Shown here in pieces: positions 52,676-63,800 of a stretch of DNA of 64,000 nucleotides. This DNA is from Pedobacter mucosus. GTDB taxonomy: Bacteria; Bacteroidota; Bacteroidia; Sphingobacteriales; Sphingobacteriaceae. Position 1 is the stretch's first letter. Each line of letters starts with the position of its first letter. The stretch lies in NCBI RefSeq assembly GCF_022200785.1, contig NZ_CP087585.1, positions 3,720,001 through 3,784,000 on the forward strand, given 5' to 3'. The notes beneath the pieces are model-generated. The model was not told the DNA's origin. It did no database searches and saw only the letters and a list, made by a program, of their open reading frames with translations. The translations under genes and the position numbers were made by a program.

Positions 52676-55477
52676 TTACATCCTTTGGCGCTGGCCGCCT
52701 CCACCCTGTGATGGCATTTGCATTTCGCTACTCATGTTTCTTCCTGCTATGCGTGTTAACGAATAAGTGAAAGAAAGCATGTAATATCTTTTTAATACAT
52801 TATAATTTAAATCAGTAATTGAAGTACCCGTAGCGGTTCTGCTAATTCCTGTGTTCTGATTTAAAGCATCATTTACAGAAAATTTAAATGTGCCTCGGTT
52901 TTTAAAAAATTGGCGACTTAAATAAGGATTAAGGATTGTATATTCTTGATTAAATAAATCTCCTCCACCAAAATTTCTGAAATAATCAATATCTACTGCT
53001 ATTCTGAAATTACCTGGTAATACGTAACTCACATCAAAACTTGGGTTAACCGTATAAAATTGAGTATTTGATGTTGGTCTGGCAGAGAATGCAGAATGCG
53101 TATAGCTACCAGTGATACCGCCAGTTAAGTCAAATTTTTCAATATTTGTTACCAATTTATAACCATTAGAAATGGTATAGGTATTGGTTATATTTCGTTG
53201 TGCATCGTTAAAACCTGCTACCTCAATAAAATTCACGTTTCTATTGTAAGCGCCGTTTCCAGATATATTTAACGTTAGTTTACGCTCTGCCATTAAAGGT
53301 AAAGACCACGTTGCATTCGCATTACCAGCATAAACACCATCTACATTGATGTAAGTTACTTGCTGCTTACCGCCAGCTATTGGGATAATGCTTTGGCCAA
53401 TACTATTAAACGTTTGCGTGATATTTAATCCAGCAAAGAAAAACCTTCCATTTTCGATATTGAAGTTATTAAAGTTTACCCTTAATTGATTGTTAAAAGA
53501 TGGTTTCAATTCTGGATTACCAATAAATATTGTTTGTGCATTGGTATTATCTAAAATAGGCTGAATCTGATCTATACTTGGCTGTGTTGTAGAACCACGA
53601 TAGTTTACAAATAAGCGTTTTCTATTACTGAAGTTATATCTAAATTGAGCAGATGGCGTTAAATTAATGAAGTTTTGAATACGTTTAAAACCAGTTGTTA
53701 AATTAGTATTTACACGATTCGTTTGTTGCCCGGCAACGCCTATATTCCAGTTATACTTTTTCTCGGTCGATGTAAAACTTATACCTGCGGCATTGGTTAA
53801 TGTACGGTTATTATAGATGTTAGTATACAAACCATTTATTAAATCGTATTGCAAACTTGCTGGATTGTAGTCGTAAACATCACGCTGAGAATCGCTTTCT
53901 ATATATCCGTTCTGATAATTAAACTCTATACTTAAAGTTTTATTCAAAGGTTCTGTATATACAATTCGAGTAGAGTTATTAATGGAGTGACTACTGGTGT
54001 TATTTAATTGGTTGGTAATTGAATCTCTAACAACCGTGCCTGTAGTTCTTCTTTCGTTTATATTATTTAAGTTAGTACCTGAGTTGTCATTAATATTCGT
54101 ACTTACATTTAATGATAAAGTACGGCCACGGCGCTTGAAACTTTTACGAACAAGAATATTATTAGTAATGGCCGGTGTAGCAGCAGTTGTAGCATTTTGT
54201 TGTAATCCTCGGGTCAACGTAGTAATGTAATCCCTTGTATAATCAGTAATACTGTTTCCATCATTTTCTGTATAAGAAATATTTGGTTGTATTTTGATAG
54301 ATAGTGTTGGATCAATTTTAGTATCAATCATGAAATTAAAACGATGATTGATTTTATCGGTTACGCTATTTAAATTTTGATTAATATCAGTAATTGAGTT
54401 ACCTGATAAATTTTGGATATGCGACGTTTGAAGATTTTCAACCATCGATTTATTAAAGAAATAACTAGCCTGAAACTGCGTACCATCCTTATAAACATCA
54501 GCAAAATTTAAACCTGCTGCGTTTGTTGTTGTAATACCACCACCAGAACTTGCAGCATTACCGCCACCTCCGCCGCCGCCATTACGACCACCGCCGCCAC
54601 CAAAACCATTTCCAAGGCCACCACCTCCACCAAAGTTTTGTTTATTTACGTTATTAAACTGGCCAATGAAACTCAATTGCTGATCTTCATCAAATTTATT
54701 AACATTTAAACTTGCATCGTAACGATTATCTGAACCATAGCCAACTGTGCTATTTCCAAAATAACCGTGTTTCATACCATTTTTCGTGGTGATATTTAAT
54801 ATTTTATTTCTTGTTCCATCATCAATACCAGTAAATTGCGCTTGCTCAGAAAGCTCATCAATTACCTGAATTTTATCTACCATATCTGCTGGTAGATTTT
54901 TCGTAGCTAACAAAGGATCGTTTCCAAAAAACTCTTTTCCATCTACCTTTACTTTGGTAATGGTTTCTCCCTGAGCTTTTATACTTCCATCTTTAGCAAC
55001 TTCTATTCCTGGTACTTTCTTTAGTAAATCTTCAACTACCGCGTTTTCTCTAACCTTTATAGATTTGGCATCAAATTCTAACGTATCTTTTTTGACTACA
55101 ATAGGAATAGTCGCCGTTACATTTACGGTATTTAAATCAACGCCATCATCTGCCATTAAAATATCACCTGCGTTAACCGCTGCTTTTGCAATTTCTATAT
55201 CTTTTGTTGCTGTTTTTAATCCTAAAAAGGCTGCATAAACCCTGTATTTTCCTGGCGCTATCGATTTAAAACTAAAAGTTCCATCAGCGTTAGATTGTCC
55301 GGAGGCGACAACACTAGAGTCTTTTAAGCTTTTTATTGCAATTGTTGCAAAATCAACGGGTTTCTTATCTTTGTTATTAATAATTCTACCACTAACAGAG
55401 CCAGAATTTTGAGCTTGAGCTAAATATCCGCAAAAAATTAGAGCAATAAATATTGCTCTTTGAACGATCCTTTTCAT
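52676..55477 (-). CDS. outer-membrane beta-barrel protein with carboxypeptidase-regulatory-like and plug domains
   Basis: 933-aa protein: signal peptide (AIFIALIFCGYLAQAQ), carboxypeptidase-regulatory-like beta-sandwich (~24-110, SGRIINNKDKKPVDFATIAI), plug-like domain (~125-235, DLLKKVPGIEVAKDGSIKAQGETITKVKVDGKEFFG) and a large OMP beta-barrel (~240-933). A glycine-rich insert lies around residues 288-320, and the tail (SQGGGGQRQRM) is low-complexity. This is the Bacteroidota outer_membrane_beta-barrel (TonB-receptor-related) type. No SusD partner or regulator is adjacent, so the substrate is unknown; feoAB downstream on the same strand might hint at iron. Confidence 0.9.
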   Translation of the reverse strand: MKRIVQRAIFIALIFCGYLAQAQNSGSVSGRIINNKDKKPVDFATIAIKSLKDSSVVASGQSNADGTFSFKSIAPGKYRVYAAFLGLKTATKDIEIAKAAVNAGDILMADDGVDLNTVNVTATIPIVVKKDTLEFDAKSIKVRENAVVEDLLKKVPGIEVAKDGSIKAQGETITKVKVDGKEFFGNDPLLATKNLPADMVDKIQVIDELSEQAQFTGIDDGTRNKILNITTKNGMKHGYFGNSTVGYGSDNRYDASLNVNKFDEDQQLSFIGQFNNVNKQNFGGGGGLGNGFGGGGGRNGGGGGGGNAASSGGGITTTNAAGLNFADVYKDGTQFQASYFFNKSMVENLQTSHIQNLSGNSITDINQNLNSVTDKINHRFNFMIDTKIDPTLSIKIQPNISYTENDGNSITDYTRDYITTLTRGLQQNATTAATPAITNNILVRKSFKRRGRTLSLNVSTNINDNSGTNLNNINERRTTGTVVRDSITNQLNNTSSHSINNSTRIVYTEPLNKTLSIEFNYQNGYIESDSQRDVYDYNPASLQYDLINGLYTNIYNNRTLTNAAGISFTSTEKKYNWNIGVAGQQTNRVNTNLTTGFKRIQNFINLTPSAQFRYNFSNRKRLFVNYRGSTTQPSIDQIQPILDNTNAQTIFIGNPELKPSFNNQLRVNFNNFNIENGRFFFAGLNITQTFNSIGQSIIPIAGGKQQVTYINVDGVYAGNANATWSLPLMAERKLTLNISGNGAYNRNVNFIEVAGFNDAQRNITNTYTISNGYKLVTNIEKFDLTGGITGSYTHSAFSARPTSNTQFYTVNPSFDVSYVLPGNFRIAVDIDYFRNFGGGDLFNQEYTILNPYLSRQFFKNRGTFKFSVNDALNQNTGISRTATGTSITDLNYNVLKRYYMLSFTYSLTRIAGRNMSSEMQMPSQGGGGQRQRM

Positions 55478-55724
55478 TAAAAATTTTTAGAAAGTATATT
55501 GTATTTAGCTATCAGACTAGCTAAAAGCATAAAGGTTTGTTACAGGACAATAAAAGCAACGTAACATTTTAAATACAGCTAAAGAATGTTGATGTAGGCT
55601 TTAAACTATTGTAAATTATTTGTTTTGAGCAGGATAGCTTTTATAATAAACCTTCGGACAGTTGCAGCCTTTTTTAAAAATGCTACAACTACTTAAACTT
55701 ATAGTTAGTATTATACAGAAATAA

Positions 55725-56123
55725 CTAAACTTTCTTCTCATTGAAATTTAATTTATGTAGCAGAACATAACTGAATATTGCCATGGATGCACCTAGCATA
55801 TCGCAGCCAAAATCCCACCACTCTGCAGATCGATAAGTAAATACTTTCCACTGTAATAATTCTATACCTCCGCCAATTAAAATATTTATCAGCAGTACTT
55901 TAAAAATAGTTAGGGTTCTAAAGCCAAAGCTATGCTGATATTTAATTTTTCCATAAAATAAAAGTATAGAAAGCATAAAGAAAAACCCCATATGGGTCAT
56001 CTTATCAAAGCCCTTAAAAAAGAAACCTTCACTTTCAGTATCGGGCATTTTGGTGAAACAGAACACCAGGACAACTATCGTCCAAAAAATAGCCCATTTT
56101 TGCTGTTTGAATGTATCGTACAA
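55725..56123 (-). CDS. VanZ-like membrane protein
   Basis: 132-aa protein with about four hydrophobic segments and VanZ-family features (DKMTHMGFFFMLSILLFYG; GGGIELLQWKVFTYRSAEWWDFGCDMLGA). Function unproven; VanZ in enterococci gives low-level teicoplanin resistance. Begins at TTG 56123, as no ATG precedes it after the in-frame stop. 12 bp after gcvH on the same strand. Confidence 0.85.
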   Translation of the reverse strand: MYDTFKQQKWAIFWTIVVLVFCFTKMPDTESEGFFFKGFDKMTHMGFFFMLSILLFYGKIKYQHSFGFRTLTIFKVLLINILIGGGIELLQWKVFTYRSAEWWDFGCDMLGASMAIFSYVLLHKLNFNEKKV

Positions 56124-56135
56124 AATAAAGAGATT

Positions 56136-56516
56136 CTAAGCCCCAACTAATGCTTTATAAGCATCAGCAGTAAGTAAATCATCTACTTCTGCAACATCTG
56201 ATAACGAAATTTTAACTATCCAACCTTTTCCATAAGGATCCGAATTTACTAATTCCGGGCTAGCATCTAATTCTGGATTAAGCTCCAACACTGTTCCTGA
56301 AAGGGGCATAAATAAATCAGATACCGTTTTTACTGCTTCTACTGTTCCAAAAACTTCTTCTTTAGCCACTTCAGAATCAATAGAATTTATATCTACATAA
56401 ACAATATCACCTAATTCATGCTGAGCGAAATCAGTAATACCGATATAAGCTTCGTTACCTTCAACTTTAACCCACTCGTGGTCTTTTGTATACTTTAATT
56501 CTGATGGAAAATTCAT
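56136..56516 (-). CDS. gcvH: glycine cleavage system H protein
   Basis: 126-aa lipoyl carrier of the glycine cleavage system: [36 protein letters not shown] and the lipoylation Lys63 in [10 protein letters not shown]. Length is normal. The P and T proteins are elsewhere. The gcvH-sprA neighbourhood is common in Bacteroidota. Confidence 0.97.
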   Translation of the reverse strand: MNFPSELKYTKDHEWVKVEGNEAYIGITDFAQHELGDIVYVDINSIDSEVAKEEVFGTVEAVKTVSDLFMPLSGTVLELNPELDASPELVNSDPYGKGWIVKISLSDVAEVDDLLTADAYKALVGA

Positions 56517-56626
56517 TTATTATATATTATTTGGACAAAGTTAATGAAATTTATGATCTCAATTTATCAGATTTTATGTTTTTTTGAATCAAGATGATAA
56601 ATAATTCATTTAATTAAATCTCTTTG

Positions 56627-59600
56627 TTAATTAAACGTAAACCTTAAGCTAAAACCAAAATTACTAAATGAAGTATTAAAAGTTTGTGAAGTATATGGTT
56701 TAGTGATATTGGAATCATAGAAGAACTTTACATTAAACTTTTGGTTTAGTACATAATCAACACTCGGTCTTAATGTAATATTTTTTGCTCCAGAAGAGAT
56801 CTCGGCTTCGGCAACATCGGCTCTATAAATAACTGTTTTATTATCTCTTACGGCTACATCAAGTTTAAAATCCATGTTGTTATCCATTTTCAAACTTTTA
56901 AACCATCCAAAAGGAAATCTAAATTTCGTTGTTCTATAACCTAAACCCAATACCAAATTGTTTTCAGACAATTGAGCAAGCTGACTATTTGATAAACTTA
57001 AACCCAATAATCTAGATCTATTCAATTCAAAAGTTGCGGTTAAATTGTTTTTAAACCTTGTATCTACACCAATCAAAGGCGAAAAGTATTCGGATACAGT
57101 TACCTGAGCAAATTGAAACTGAGGCAAGAAATTGTTATTTGCATCTCTATTAATTGAAGAACCATTACTTTCCTCATACCTTAATAAAGAGTTAAAGCCA
57201 TTAATATTATAAGCTGATCGGTAACCATGCCTTAAACTTATCGATGAAAGTTTATCGGCAATAAAAGGTATTTTAGTTAAACCATCGTAAGTAAGTGTCC
57301 AATTGGGCAGGGGAATTTTAGGGAACGAGTTCATTTTTGTTTTCCCAGGATCATGACCAGTATAAGCCGCCATAAATGCCGAAATAAGTACATCCTGACT
57401 TTCCTTACCATAACCATCAGCATAATTGCCAACCACACCAGAAGAATTTCGATTTTGAGCACCCAACCTTCGTGATATTATTATCCTATTGGCCATAAAC
57501 TGATTAAACAATACCGAAATCGTACTCGAATTACTTTCCTTAAATGCAGTTCCTAGAGCAATATAAGAAATGCTATAATCTCCGGTTGTTATTGCGCTTA
57601 AATTTTCAAATGAGGCAACGCTTGCTACGTATCTAAAATTGGTCGAAAAGTTTCTGGTTTGAGCTTTGCTGGCTCTTAAGGTTACCCTCAAATCTTTAAA
57701 AGGCTCTAACTGACCGGTAAATTGTAAATCTTCCCTTAAAGTATTAACATATAATTGTGTTTGCAAAGTATCGGTTGTTAACCAATTATTGCTCAAAGCC
57801 ATGTCTCTAATGTCACGCTGACTACCAAAAACAAAACCTAAACCAGGTGCACCGGCATCCATACCAAAGTATTTAGTTGTCGGTAGATATCCCGGCAAGA
57901 AAACACCTTTAGTTTGCGCATAGTTTATGTTTACATTCTTTAAGCTTGTTAGCAAATTGATGAAAAAACTTTTGAGCATATTTTCATCCTGATCATTTGT
58001 TGTATTTCTTATAAAACCAAATTTATTATAGAGGGTGGTTAAATTTAAAGTAGGATTTACCTGAAGGTTTCTACTGTTTTGAATCGTATTCCCTAAATCA
58101 ATAGTAGGATCATTAAGCGTAGCCAATGGTTCTGTTTCCCAATTAAAATTTGTTCCATAACGGGTTTTTACCGTAATCCAGTTTAATCCCGGAATTTTTT
58201 CAATCGGCAGATTATAGGTCACATTAAGGTTATGATTGTAATTGGTTGTTCTACCCAAACGCTTTAAATTCTCCCAAACAGTATCTCTTTTCAAACCTTC
58301 AATCTTCCCATCAGGTTCATCAATGATAGAATAATTGGTCGCGTTAAAATCTAGCTGTAATGATTTTGTTAAATTCCATGCAATTCCATAAACCCTGCTA
58401 ACGTTAAAGTTTTTGTTAAATGTGGTTCCATATCCACCCTTATAAACGCCAATGGTATTATTCGGATCATTATTTCTTAAGGTATTTTCTGAATATAAAC
58501 GATCTACATCTATTCTAAAATTGATGGAACTTGGTAAAATACTAAAATTAAAATCTCGTAAAAGCGCCAGTGTATTCGATTTTATAATCTTTTCAAAAGG
58601 TGCAAATGTTTTGGCTTCTTTTGAATAGTTGTACTGCAACGAGCCTCTGTAAGTATTCTGAAGGCTATTCTGATTTATAAAATCACGATGATTAAATTGC
58701 GTATAAGCGTAGCTGGCTGCAAAGTTTTCTATATCCCATAACCTAACCGGTTTTGCATTACTGGTTCGTTCTTTATGAACGTTGGTAAAATTGATACCTC
58801 TACGAACTGTATAATCCTGAGCGAAGTTTAAAATAGAATCCTTTTGCTCCTTTGTTGATTGATTAAGCGCATTTTTCAGTTCAATATCAGGTGTGCGTGG
58901 ATTATATTGTGGCGTAGATACCTGTTTTGAATAATTGATAAACATAGGTATTCTTATACCAGATTTCTGTGGGAGAAATTTACCCAATTCTACAGCAGAA
59001 GAGACATCTAATAACACATTATCAGCACGATTTCGTTCACTTACTTTTGAATCTATAGATCCAAAACCAATTGACGATTTACTTCCGGATAAATTTAAAT
59101 CTGCAAAATCTGCAAGTTTTAAATTCAACCTTGCTGTTGCTGCCCATCCTCCTTTTTCATCAAATTCAGTAAGCCTTAATTCATTAAACCACACTAGAAC
59201 ACTTTTCTCCAGGCCATCGTCTAATTCATCTGATATATTACGGATAGGATTTTTTATTCCAAGCATATAAACCCGAACTTTACTCATGTCAGGCTGCCCT
59301 TTTACAATAATGGTTCTGGTTCCATCAGAATAAGTGAATGGAACATTTATTGGCCACGATTGTCCATTGGCTAGTTTAGCAACGTTACGGGCAAGTTTAG
59401 CGTTCTGAAAAAGCGTTAAGTCAATGTCCATTCTATTGGCATCTGGCCAAATGGCATCCGGATCACTGGTGTTTGGCGCTGTTATTTTTAAGGGCATCAC
59501 ATATTCGTAATAGTTATCCTGATTATCTGTACCAATTCTTAAAAAAGCAGCAACATCATTATCACTTATTAACTGATTGTTTACGGCTTCTGCATGCACA

Positions 59601-62600
59601 AACATTTCTAAATGCTTATAAGATCTAAAATCACTATAAGCTGTTTTAAAAGCCGCCCTTCCATAACCATCTCTTAAAGTTTTTACTGTTACCGCTAACG
59701 ATTGTTCGTTCAATCTTGTATCGCCGCGGTAATTGCTATAATCTCTTTCTCGCAAAATGCCAGGAGGCGTAACGTAAGGTATCGGACTCCTTTTTCCATT
59801 TTCCTCTATATTTACAGTTGAAACTTCAATAGAAGAATTATCTGGTGTTAATGCAGGTAAAGATGGATCTACAATTACCTGTGCCGATCCATTAGTGGCA
59901 TTGTATTCTCGCCATTCGCCACGAATTAACTGCAGTTTAGCAAAACGCATAATTGCCGTATCTGCAAAATTCGTCATAAACATTCTGAAAAAACGTATGG
60001 ATTTGAAATCCTGAATTCCACCAACTTTTTGCTGATATTGACCAATTGGGATTCTGAACTGATACCAGGAAACGGCCTGTGCATTTCCATTTGCTAACCT
60101 TACTTGCGAGATAACTTTATCTGTAATAAAATTTTGCCCAACCACTAAATCAGCTGGTCTAACAGAAACTTTATATTGAAAGTATTCATCGCTCTGCGTC
60201 ATGTTATTGTCGCGATTAATATCTTCACCATCTGGTAAAGAAGTAGATGCAGAATTTTCCAAACCCAATTCTTCTTGAGATTGTTGAGCCGTTTTAGAAT
60301 TGCCTTCCGTACCGTTATATTTTTCGTATCGTTTTAAAATTCCTGCATTAATTTGATCCAATTCTGGTCCTCTGAAATAGGTATAATCATCAGATGCTGG
60401 ATCCGCATCAATTGCCGTGGCAGCCGTAGCATTTAATTGAGATTTAATCAAGTTTATCGCCGAAGCAAATTTTACCCGTTCATTCGCATCAGATAAACCA
60501 TCTAAACCAACATCTTGCGCTCTTCGAGAGGCCGGATCATTTGCAAAAGCCTGCACAACGGGCTGTAATTTTGGTACTCTTCCCCAATTTGTTTCATCAT
60601 ATTTTGTAGGATCATTGGTATCAGGTAAACCATTTTCTAAAGATTTTCTTCCATCCTTTAGAATGTCTTCTGATATATTTCCTAAATTAAAATACAAATC
60701 TCCACCAGTCGAATTTGGTTTATACAGAAAGGGATCCATCACCCAAAACTCTATAAAACCCACATTAAGTGCTTCAAAATCATTTGTTTCTATTCTTCGC
60801 TGAAAGCCACCCCAATTATTTTGCGGTTGTAGCAATGAGCCATCAGTTCTAAAACCAGACGTACGAAAATTATAAGGACCACGAACCGTTGGATAATAAG
60901 CCACATCAAGTGTGATCAGGTTTAAAGCCTGTCCGGTTGCCGTTTCTTTAAATGGGAAAACCTCCTGCTCAATAATTTCCCTTACATAATGATTAGACAA
61001 TTCATTTCTGTTGTTCCGGATATTTGATGGTGTAGTGGTTGATGCAGAATTATAAAATGTTGGATCTATGTTGTAAAAAGCAAATCTTGCCCGGTTATAA
61101 CCATAAGCTAAATTATCAATTAATTGTGATTCATTAAACATTTGTGGCGTTCCCGAAATCTGCCACGATATTGCGCTTTTTAAATCAATAACAGATCTCG
61201 ATGCTTCAAAATCATCTAAATAACTAACCCCATTTTTACTACCTGCAAAATTTAATGTCTTCGGGTGACCAGGAATTAACTGCGCATATTCTCCATAAAA
61301 GGTAACGTTAGATGGCGCTTTGGTTGATAAAAAAGGAAGCTTATCTACAAGTTTTGTTAAAAACCTGGATGGAGAACTATAGTTAATATCCGCTCCCCAA
61401 ATGGTATTTGATATCGGTTCTTCGCCAATATTAACTTTTTGTGTAAGGGGTTTTTCGGTAAGGTTCATTATTGTTCCACCCAGATTAAGCTTGCTATTTA
61501 CACGATAATCTAAACGAGTACCAAATAAAGACCGCTGCTGTAATCCGAAAAGTTCGTTGTTTTCTGTAGTAATTCTAATCGGCTGACCAGAAACTAAAAG
61601 CGCCTGATTAATGATACTCACCCGCCCTCCCTGATAATCAACCGTGAAATCAATCCCTTCGGTCAAAGGCATGGTACCAGCAAATACTTTTACAGATCCT
61701 TCTGGAACATTTATCGCATTTAAACTAAATTCAGAAGAAATTTCTGATTGGTAATTTCCTTTAATAAGGTATCTATTTTTATTCTGAAAAAGCTGTCTGG
61801 CGATAATCTGCGTAGAATCGTATAGCGCTGTAAATGTGTATTTATCAATTAAGGCTTGTTCGCTTGGCAGGAATCTGGCGGCTAAATCTTTTCCAAAAGG
61901 TTCAATAATTGGGAAAATAATTCTGCCATTAGTTGGGTCTATGGTTACATAGCCAGTATTGGTATTGTTAACCAATGATGAAATATTGGATGCAGAAAGA
62001 CTTGAATTAACATTAGCTCCTGCGGCAACGTAAGATCCAAATGCACCATTTACAGATACAAAATCAAAAACCCCATCCGGCCTTCGTTCATTTTGCTGAT
62101 TTAATCGATCAAATTCCGTTAAGGCTATCCATTGCCTGTTCGCCGTATTCTGCCCTTCAGTCATCACCGGACTTTCAACTCCGGTTTCATTATCAATCCT
62201 AAAAACATCCAACTTAAAATTAACATTGCTAATTTGATAGCCGCCAATAGAATAAATGTTTTTCATCATTAAATCCCAAGTTGGCAATGCTATTTTCGTT
62301 GTTTCATTTTTCAACAATTTCGCATAAAGAACCTTCGGATTATTAGGATCAAAAGAAATATCTGTCGAAAATTCCCCCACCTGATATTCTACTCCATTAT
62401 AAGTATAGCGGTAGGCAACAGCTAAAACCTCATCGGCATTTAGCGGATTGTTTAAGGAAACATAGCCCAATTGGGGCTGAAAAGTAAATTCACGTTCGGT
62501 TAATTTCCTTGCATAGGTAAGTTTTGCAAAATTATCTGTCCCACCATTAGATTGGAAAAACGATATGATATCATTCGAATTGGTTAGTCGCGAACCTGCC

Positions 62601-63787
62601 GGAAGCCTTGCTAATAAATTATTAGATTGCTGAGGAAATCCCGTTGCAGTTGTTCCTGCTGGTAAACCAGAAGTGCCCGGACTAAATAAAGCGGTGTTAA
62701 AGGGCTGATTTTCTCCAAGATCTAAAAAACCGATTACATCTCGTGAATCGGTTGTGCTTCCAGATTTATTCGTTATCCAAACTTCGATTTTTGTAATCTG
62801 GATTGGCGAAGTTATAATAGGTGCGTTTGCGAGGTTTTTGTTATAGGTATTTCTAAAATATTGAGATAAAAAATAATGCCTATTTACCTCGTAACTATCT
62901 GCGCTAATACTAAAAGTATTTTGCTGAGCGCCATTTGTTATTCTAATTTCTCTTGATTCTGACTTCTGTTGAGTATAAACACTGGTTACATTTAATTTAC
63001 CAAACTTAAGCTGTGTTTTTAAACCAAAAAGTGCCTGCGTACCTGTAATTAACGAAGTATTTAAAGGCATACTCACATTACCAGCTTCAATTTTCTGGAT
63101 AATTTCATCCTTTCCGCCAGTATAATCAAGCTTAATTTGATTCTCAAAATCAAACTGCGCTTCTGTATTATAATTTGTTTTGATTTTTAACTTCGTACCA
63201 ATATTCCCGACAAGATCCATCTGGATTCTTTGGTTAAAATCAAAATTGGTTTGTACCCTTTGTGCTTCGTTAAAAAGCGGATTTTCATTTTTATTTACTC
63301 TACCTAAAAAAGTAAGCTCTGCTTCTCCCCTTGGTTGAATATCAATGGTTGTACCTCCAAATAATTTTTCGAAAGATTTACTGTTTACTTGTATTTGAGG
63401 AATAATTCCGGTACTTCTGAAATCACTTACTTCAGTATTTGAAATACTACGCCAGTTACCGCGTTTTAGTTCACTGTTAACTAAACGTTGATACTGATCA
63501 ATTGTTAAATACTGTGTTTGAAGTACATACTTATCTCCAATTAATTCTTTAACAACATATCTTTTATTTACGGCATCGTATTCTACAACTCTTTTTAAAT
63601 TACTTGGAGCAGGAGAAAATGGATTGGAATTTCCGTTAATACCTAATCGTTGCTTCTCATTTAAACTGAAGTTATTTTTGGACGTAGCCGTATCTGCCTT
63701 ACCTATAACGACTTGTGAGAAGGAGTTTTGATAAGAAAATATAAAAAATAAAACAAATACAGATAGTAAAGTAGAGGTTTTCTTCAA
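56627..63787 (-). CDS. sprA: type IX secretion translocon protein SprA (SOV)
   Basis: 2386-aa giant outer-membrane protein that forms the T9SS translocon. It begins with a signal peptide (MKKTSTLLSVFVLFFIFSY, with a TTG start at 63787 because a stop precedes it and no ATG is available) and consists of repeated beta-strand-rich stretches typical of a 36-stranded barrel. Length and N-terminal residues such as RLVNSELKRGNWRS fit SprA. It lies between gcvH and ruvA as in other Bacteroidota. It would secrete proteins with C-terminal sorting domains such as the DUF1501 protein at 18567-20153. Confidence 0.95.
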   Translation of the reverse strand: MKKTSTLLSVFVLFFIFSYQNSFSQVVIGKADTATSKNNFSLNEKQRLGINGNSNPFSPAPSNLKRVVEYDAVNKRYVVKELIGDKYVLQTQYLTIDQYQRLVNSELKRGNWRSISNTEVSDFRSTGIIPQIQVNSKSFEKLFGGTTIDIQPRGEAELTFLGRVNKNENPLFNEAQRVQTNFDFNQRIQMDLVGNIGTKLKIKTNYNTEAQFDFENQIKLDYTGGKDEIIQKIEAGNVSMPLNTSLITGTQALFGLKTQLKFGKLNVTSVYTQQKSESREIRITNGAQQNTFSISADSYEVNRHYFLSQYFRNTYNKNLANAPIITSPIQITKIEVWITNKSGSTTDSRDVIGFLDLGENQPFNTALFSPGTSGLPAGTTATGFPQQSNNLLARLPAGSRLTNSNDIISFFQSNGGTDNFAKLTYARKLTEREFTFQPQLGYVSLNNPLNADEVLAVAYRYTYNGVEYQVGEFSTDISFDPNNPKVLYAKLLKNETTKIALPTWDLMMKNIYSIGGYQISNVNFKLDVFRIDNETGVESPVMTEGQNTANRQWIALTEFDRLNQQNERRPDGVFDFVSVNGAFGSYVAAGANVNSSLSASNISSLVNNTNTGYVTIDPTNGRIIFPIIEPFGKDLAARFLPSEQALIDKYTFTALYDSTQIIARQLFQNKNRYLIKGNYQSEISSEFSLNAINVPEGSVKVFAGTMPLTEGIDFTVDYQGGRVSIINQALLVSGQPIRITTENNELFGLQQRSLFGTRLDYRVNSKLNLGGTIMNLTEKPLTQKVNIGEEPISNTIWGADINYSSPSRFLTKLVDKLPFLSTKAPSNVTFYGEYAQLIPGHPKTLNFAGSKNGVSYLDDFEASRSVIDLKSAISWQISGTPQMFNESQLIDNLAYGYNRARFAFYNIDPTFYNSASTTTPSNIRNNRNELSNHYVREIIEQEVFPFKETATGQALNLITLDVAYYPTVRGPYNFRTSGFRTDGSLLQPQNNWGGFQRRIETNDFEALNVGFIEFWVMDPFLYKPNSTGGDLYFNLGNISEDILKDGRKSLENGLPDTNDPTKYDETNWGRVPKLQPVVQAFANDPASRRAQDVGLDGLSDANERVKFASAINLIKSQLNATAATAIDADPASDDYTYFRGPELDQINAGILKRYEKYNGTEGNSKTAQQSQEELGLENSASTSLPDGEDINRDNNMTQSDEYFQYKVSVRPADLVVGQNFITDKVISQVRLANGNAQAVSWYQFRIPIGQYQQKVGGIQDFKSIRFFRMFMTNFADTAIMRFAKLQLIRGEWREYNATNGSAQVIVDPSLPALTPDNSSIEVSTVNIEENGKRSPIPYVTPPGILRERDYSNYRGDTRLNEQSLAVTVKTLRDGYGRAAFKTAYSDFRSYKHLEMFVHAEAVNNQLISDNDVAAFLRIGTDNQDNYYEYVMPLKITAPNTSDPDAIWPDANRMDIDLTLFQNAKLARNVAKLANGQSWPINVPFTYSDGTRTIIVKGQPDMSKVRVYMLGIKNPIRNISDELDDGLEKSVLVWFNELRLTEFDEKGGWAATARLNLKLADFADLNLSGSKSSIGFGSIDSKVSERNRADNVLLDVSSAVELGKFLPQKSGIRIPMFINYSKQVSTPQYNPRTPDIELKNALNQSTKEQKDSILNFAQDYTVRRGINFTNVHKERTSNAKPVRLWDIENFAASYAYTQFNHRDFINQNSLQNTYRGSLQYNYSKEAKTFAPFEKIIKSNTLALLRDFNFSILPSSINFRIDVDRLYSENTLRNNDPNNTIGVYKGGYGTTFNKNFNVSRVYGIAWNLTKSLQLDFNATNYSIIDEPDGKIEGLKRDTVWENLKRLGRTTNYNHNLNVTYNLPIEKIPGLNWITVKTRYGTNFNWETEPLATLNDPTIDLGNTIQNSRNLQVNPTLNLTTLYNKFGFIRNTTNDQDENMLKSFFINLLTSLKNVNINYAQTKGVFLPGYLPTTKYFGMDAGAPGLGFVFGSQRDIRDMALSNNWLTTDTLQTQLYVNTLREDLQFTGQLEPFKDLRVTLRASKAQTRNFSTNFRYVASVASFENLSAITTGDYSISYIALGTAFKESNSSTISVLFNQFMANRIIISRRLGAQNRNSSGVVGNYADGYGKESQDVLISAFMAAYTGHDPGKTKMNSFPKIPLPNWTLTYDGLTKIPFIADKLSSISLRHGYRSAYNINGFNSLLRYEESNGSSINRDANNNFLPQFQFAQVTVSEYFSPLIGVDTRFKNNLTATFELNRSRLLGLSLSNSQLAQLSENNLVLGLGYRTTKFRFPFGWFKSLKMDNNMDFKLDVAVRDNKTVIYRADVAEAEISSGAKNITLRPSVDYVLNQKFNVKFFYDSNITKPYTSQTFNTSFSNFGFSLRFTFN

Positions 63788-63800
63788 AGGCTGTTTGGAT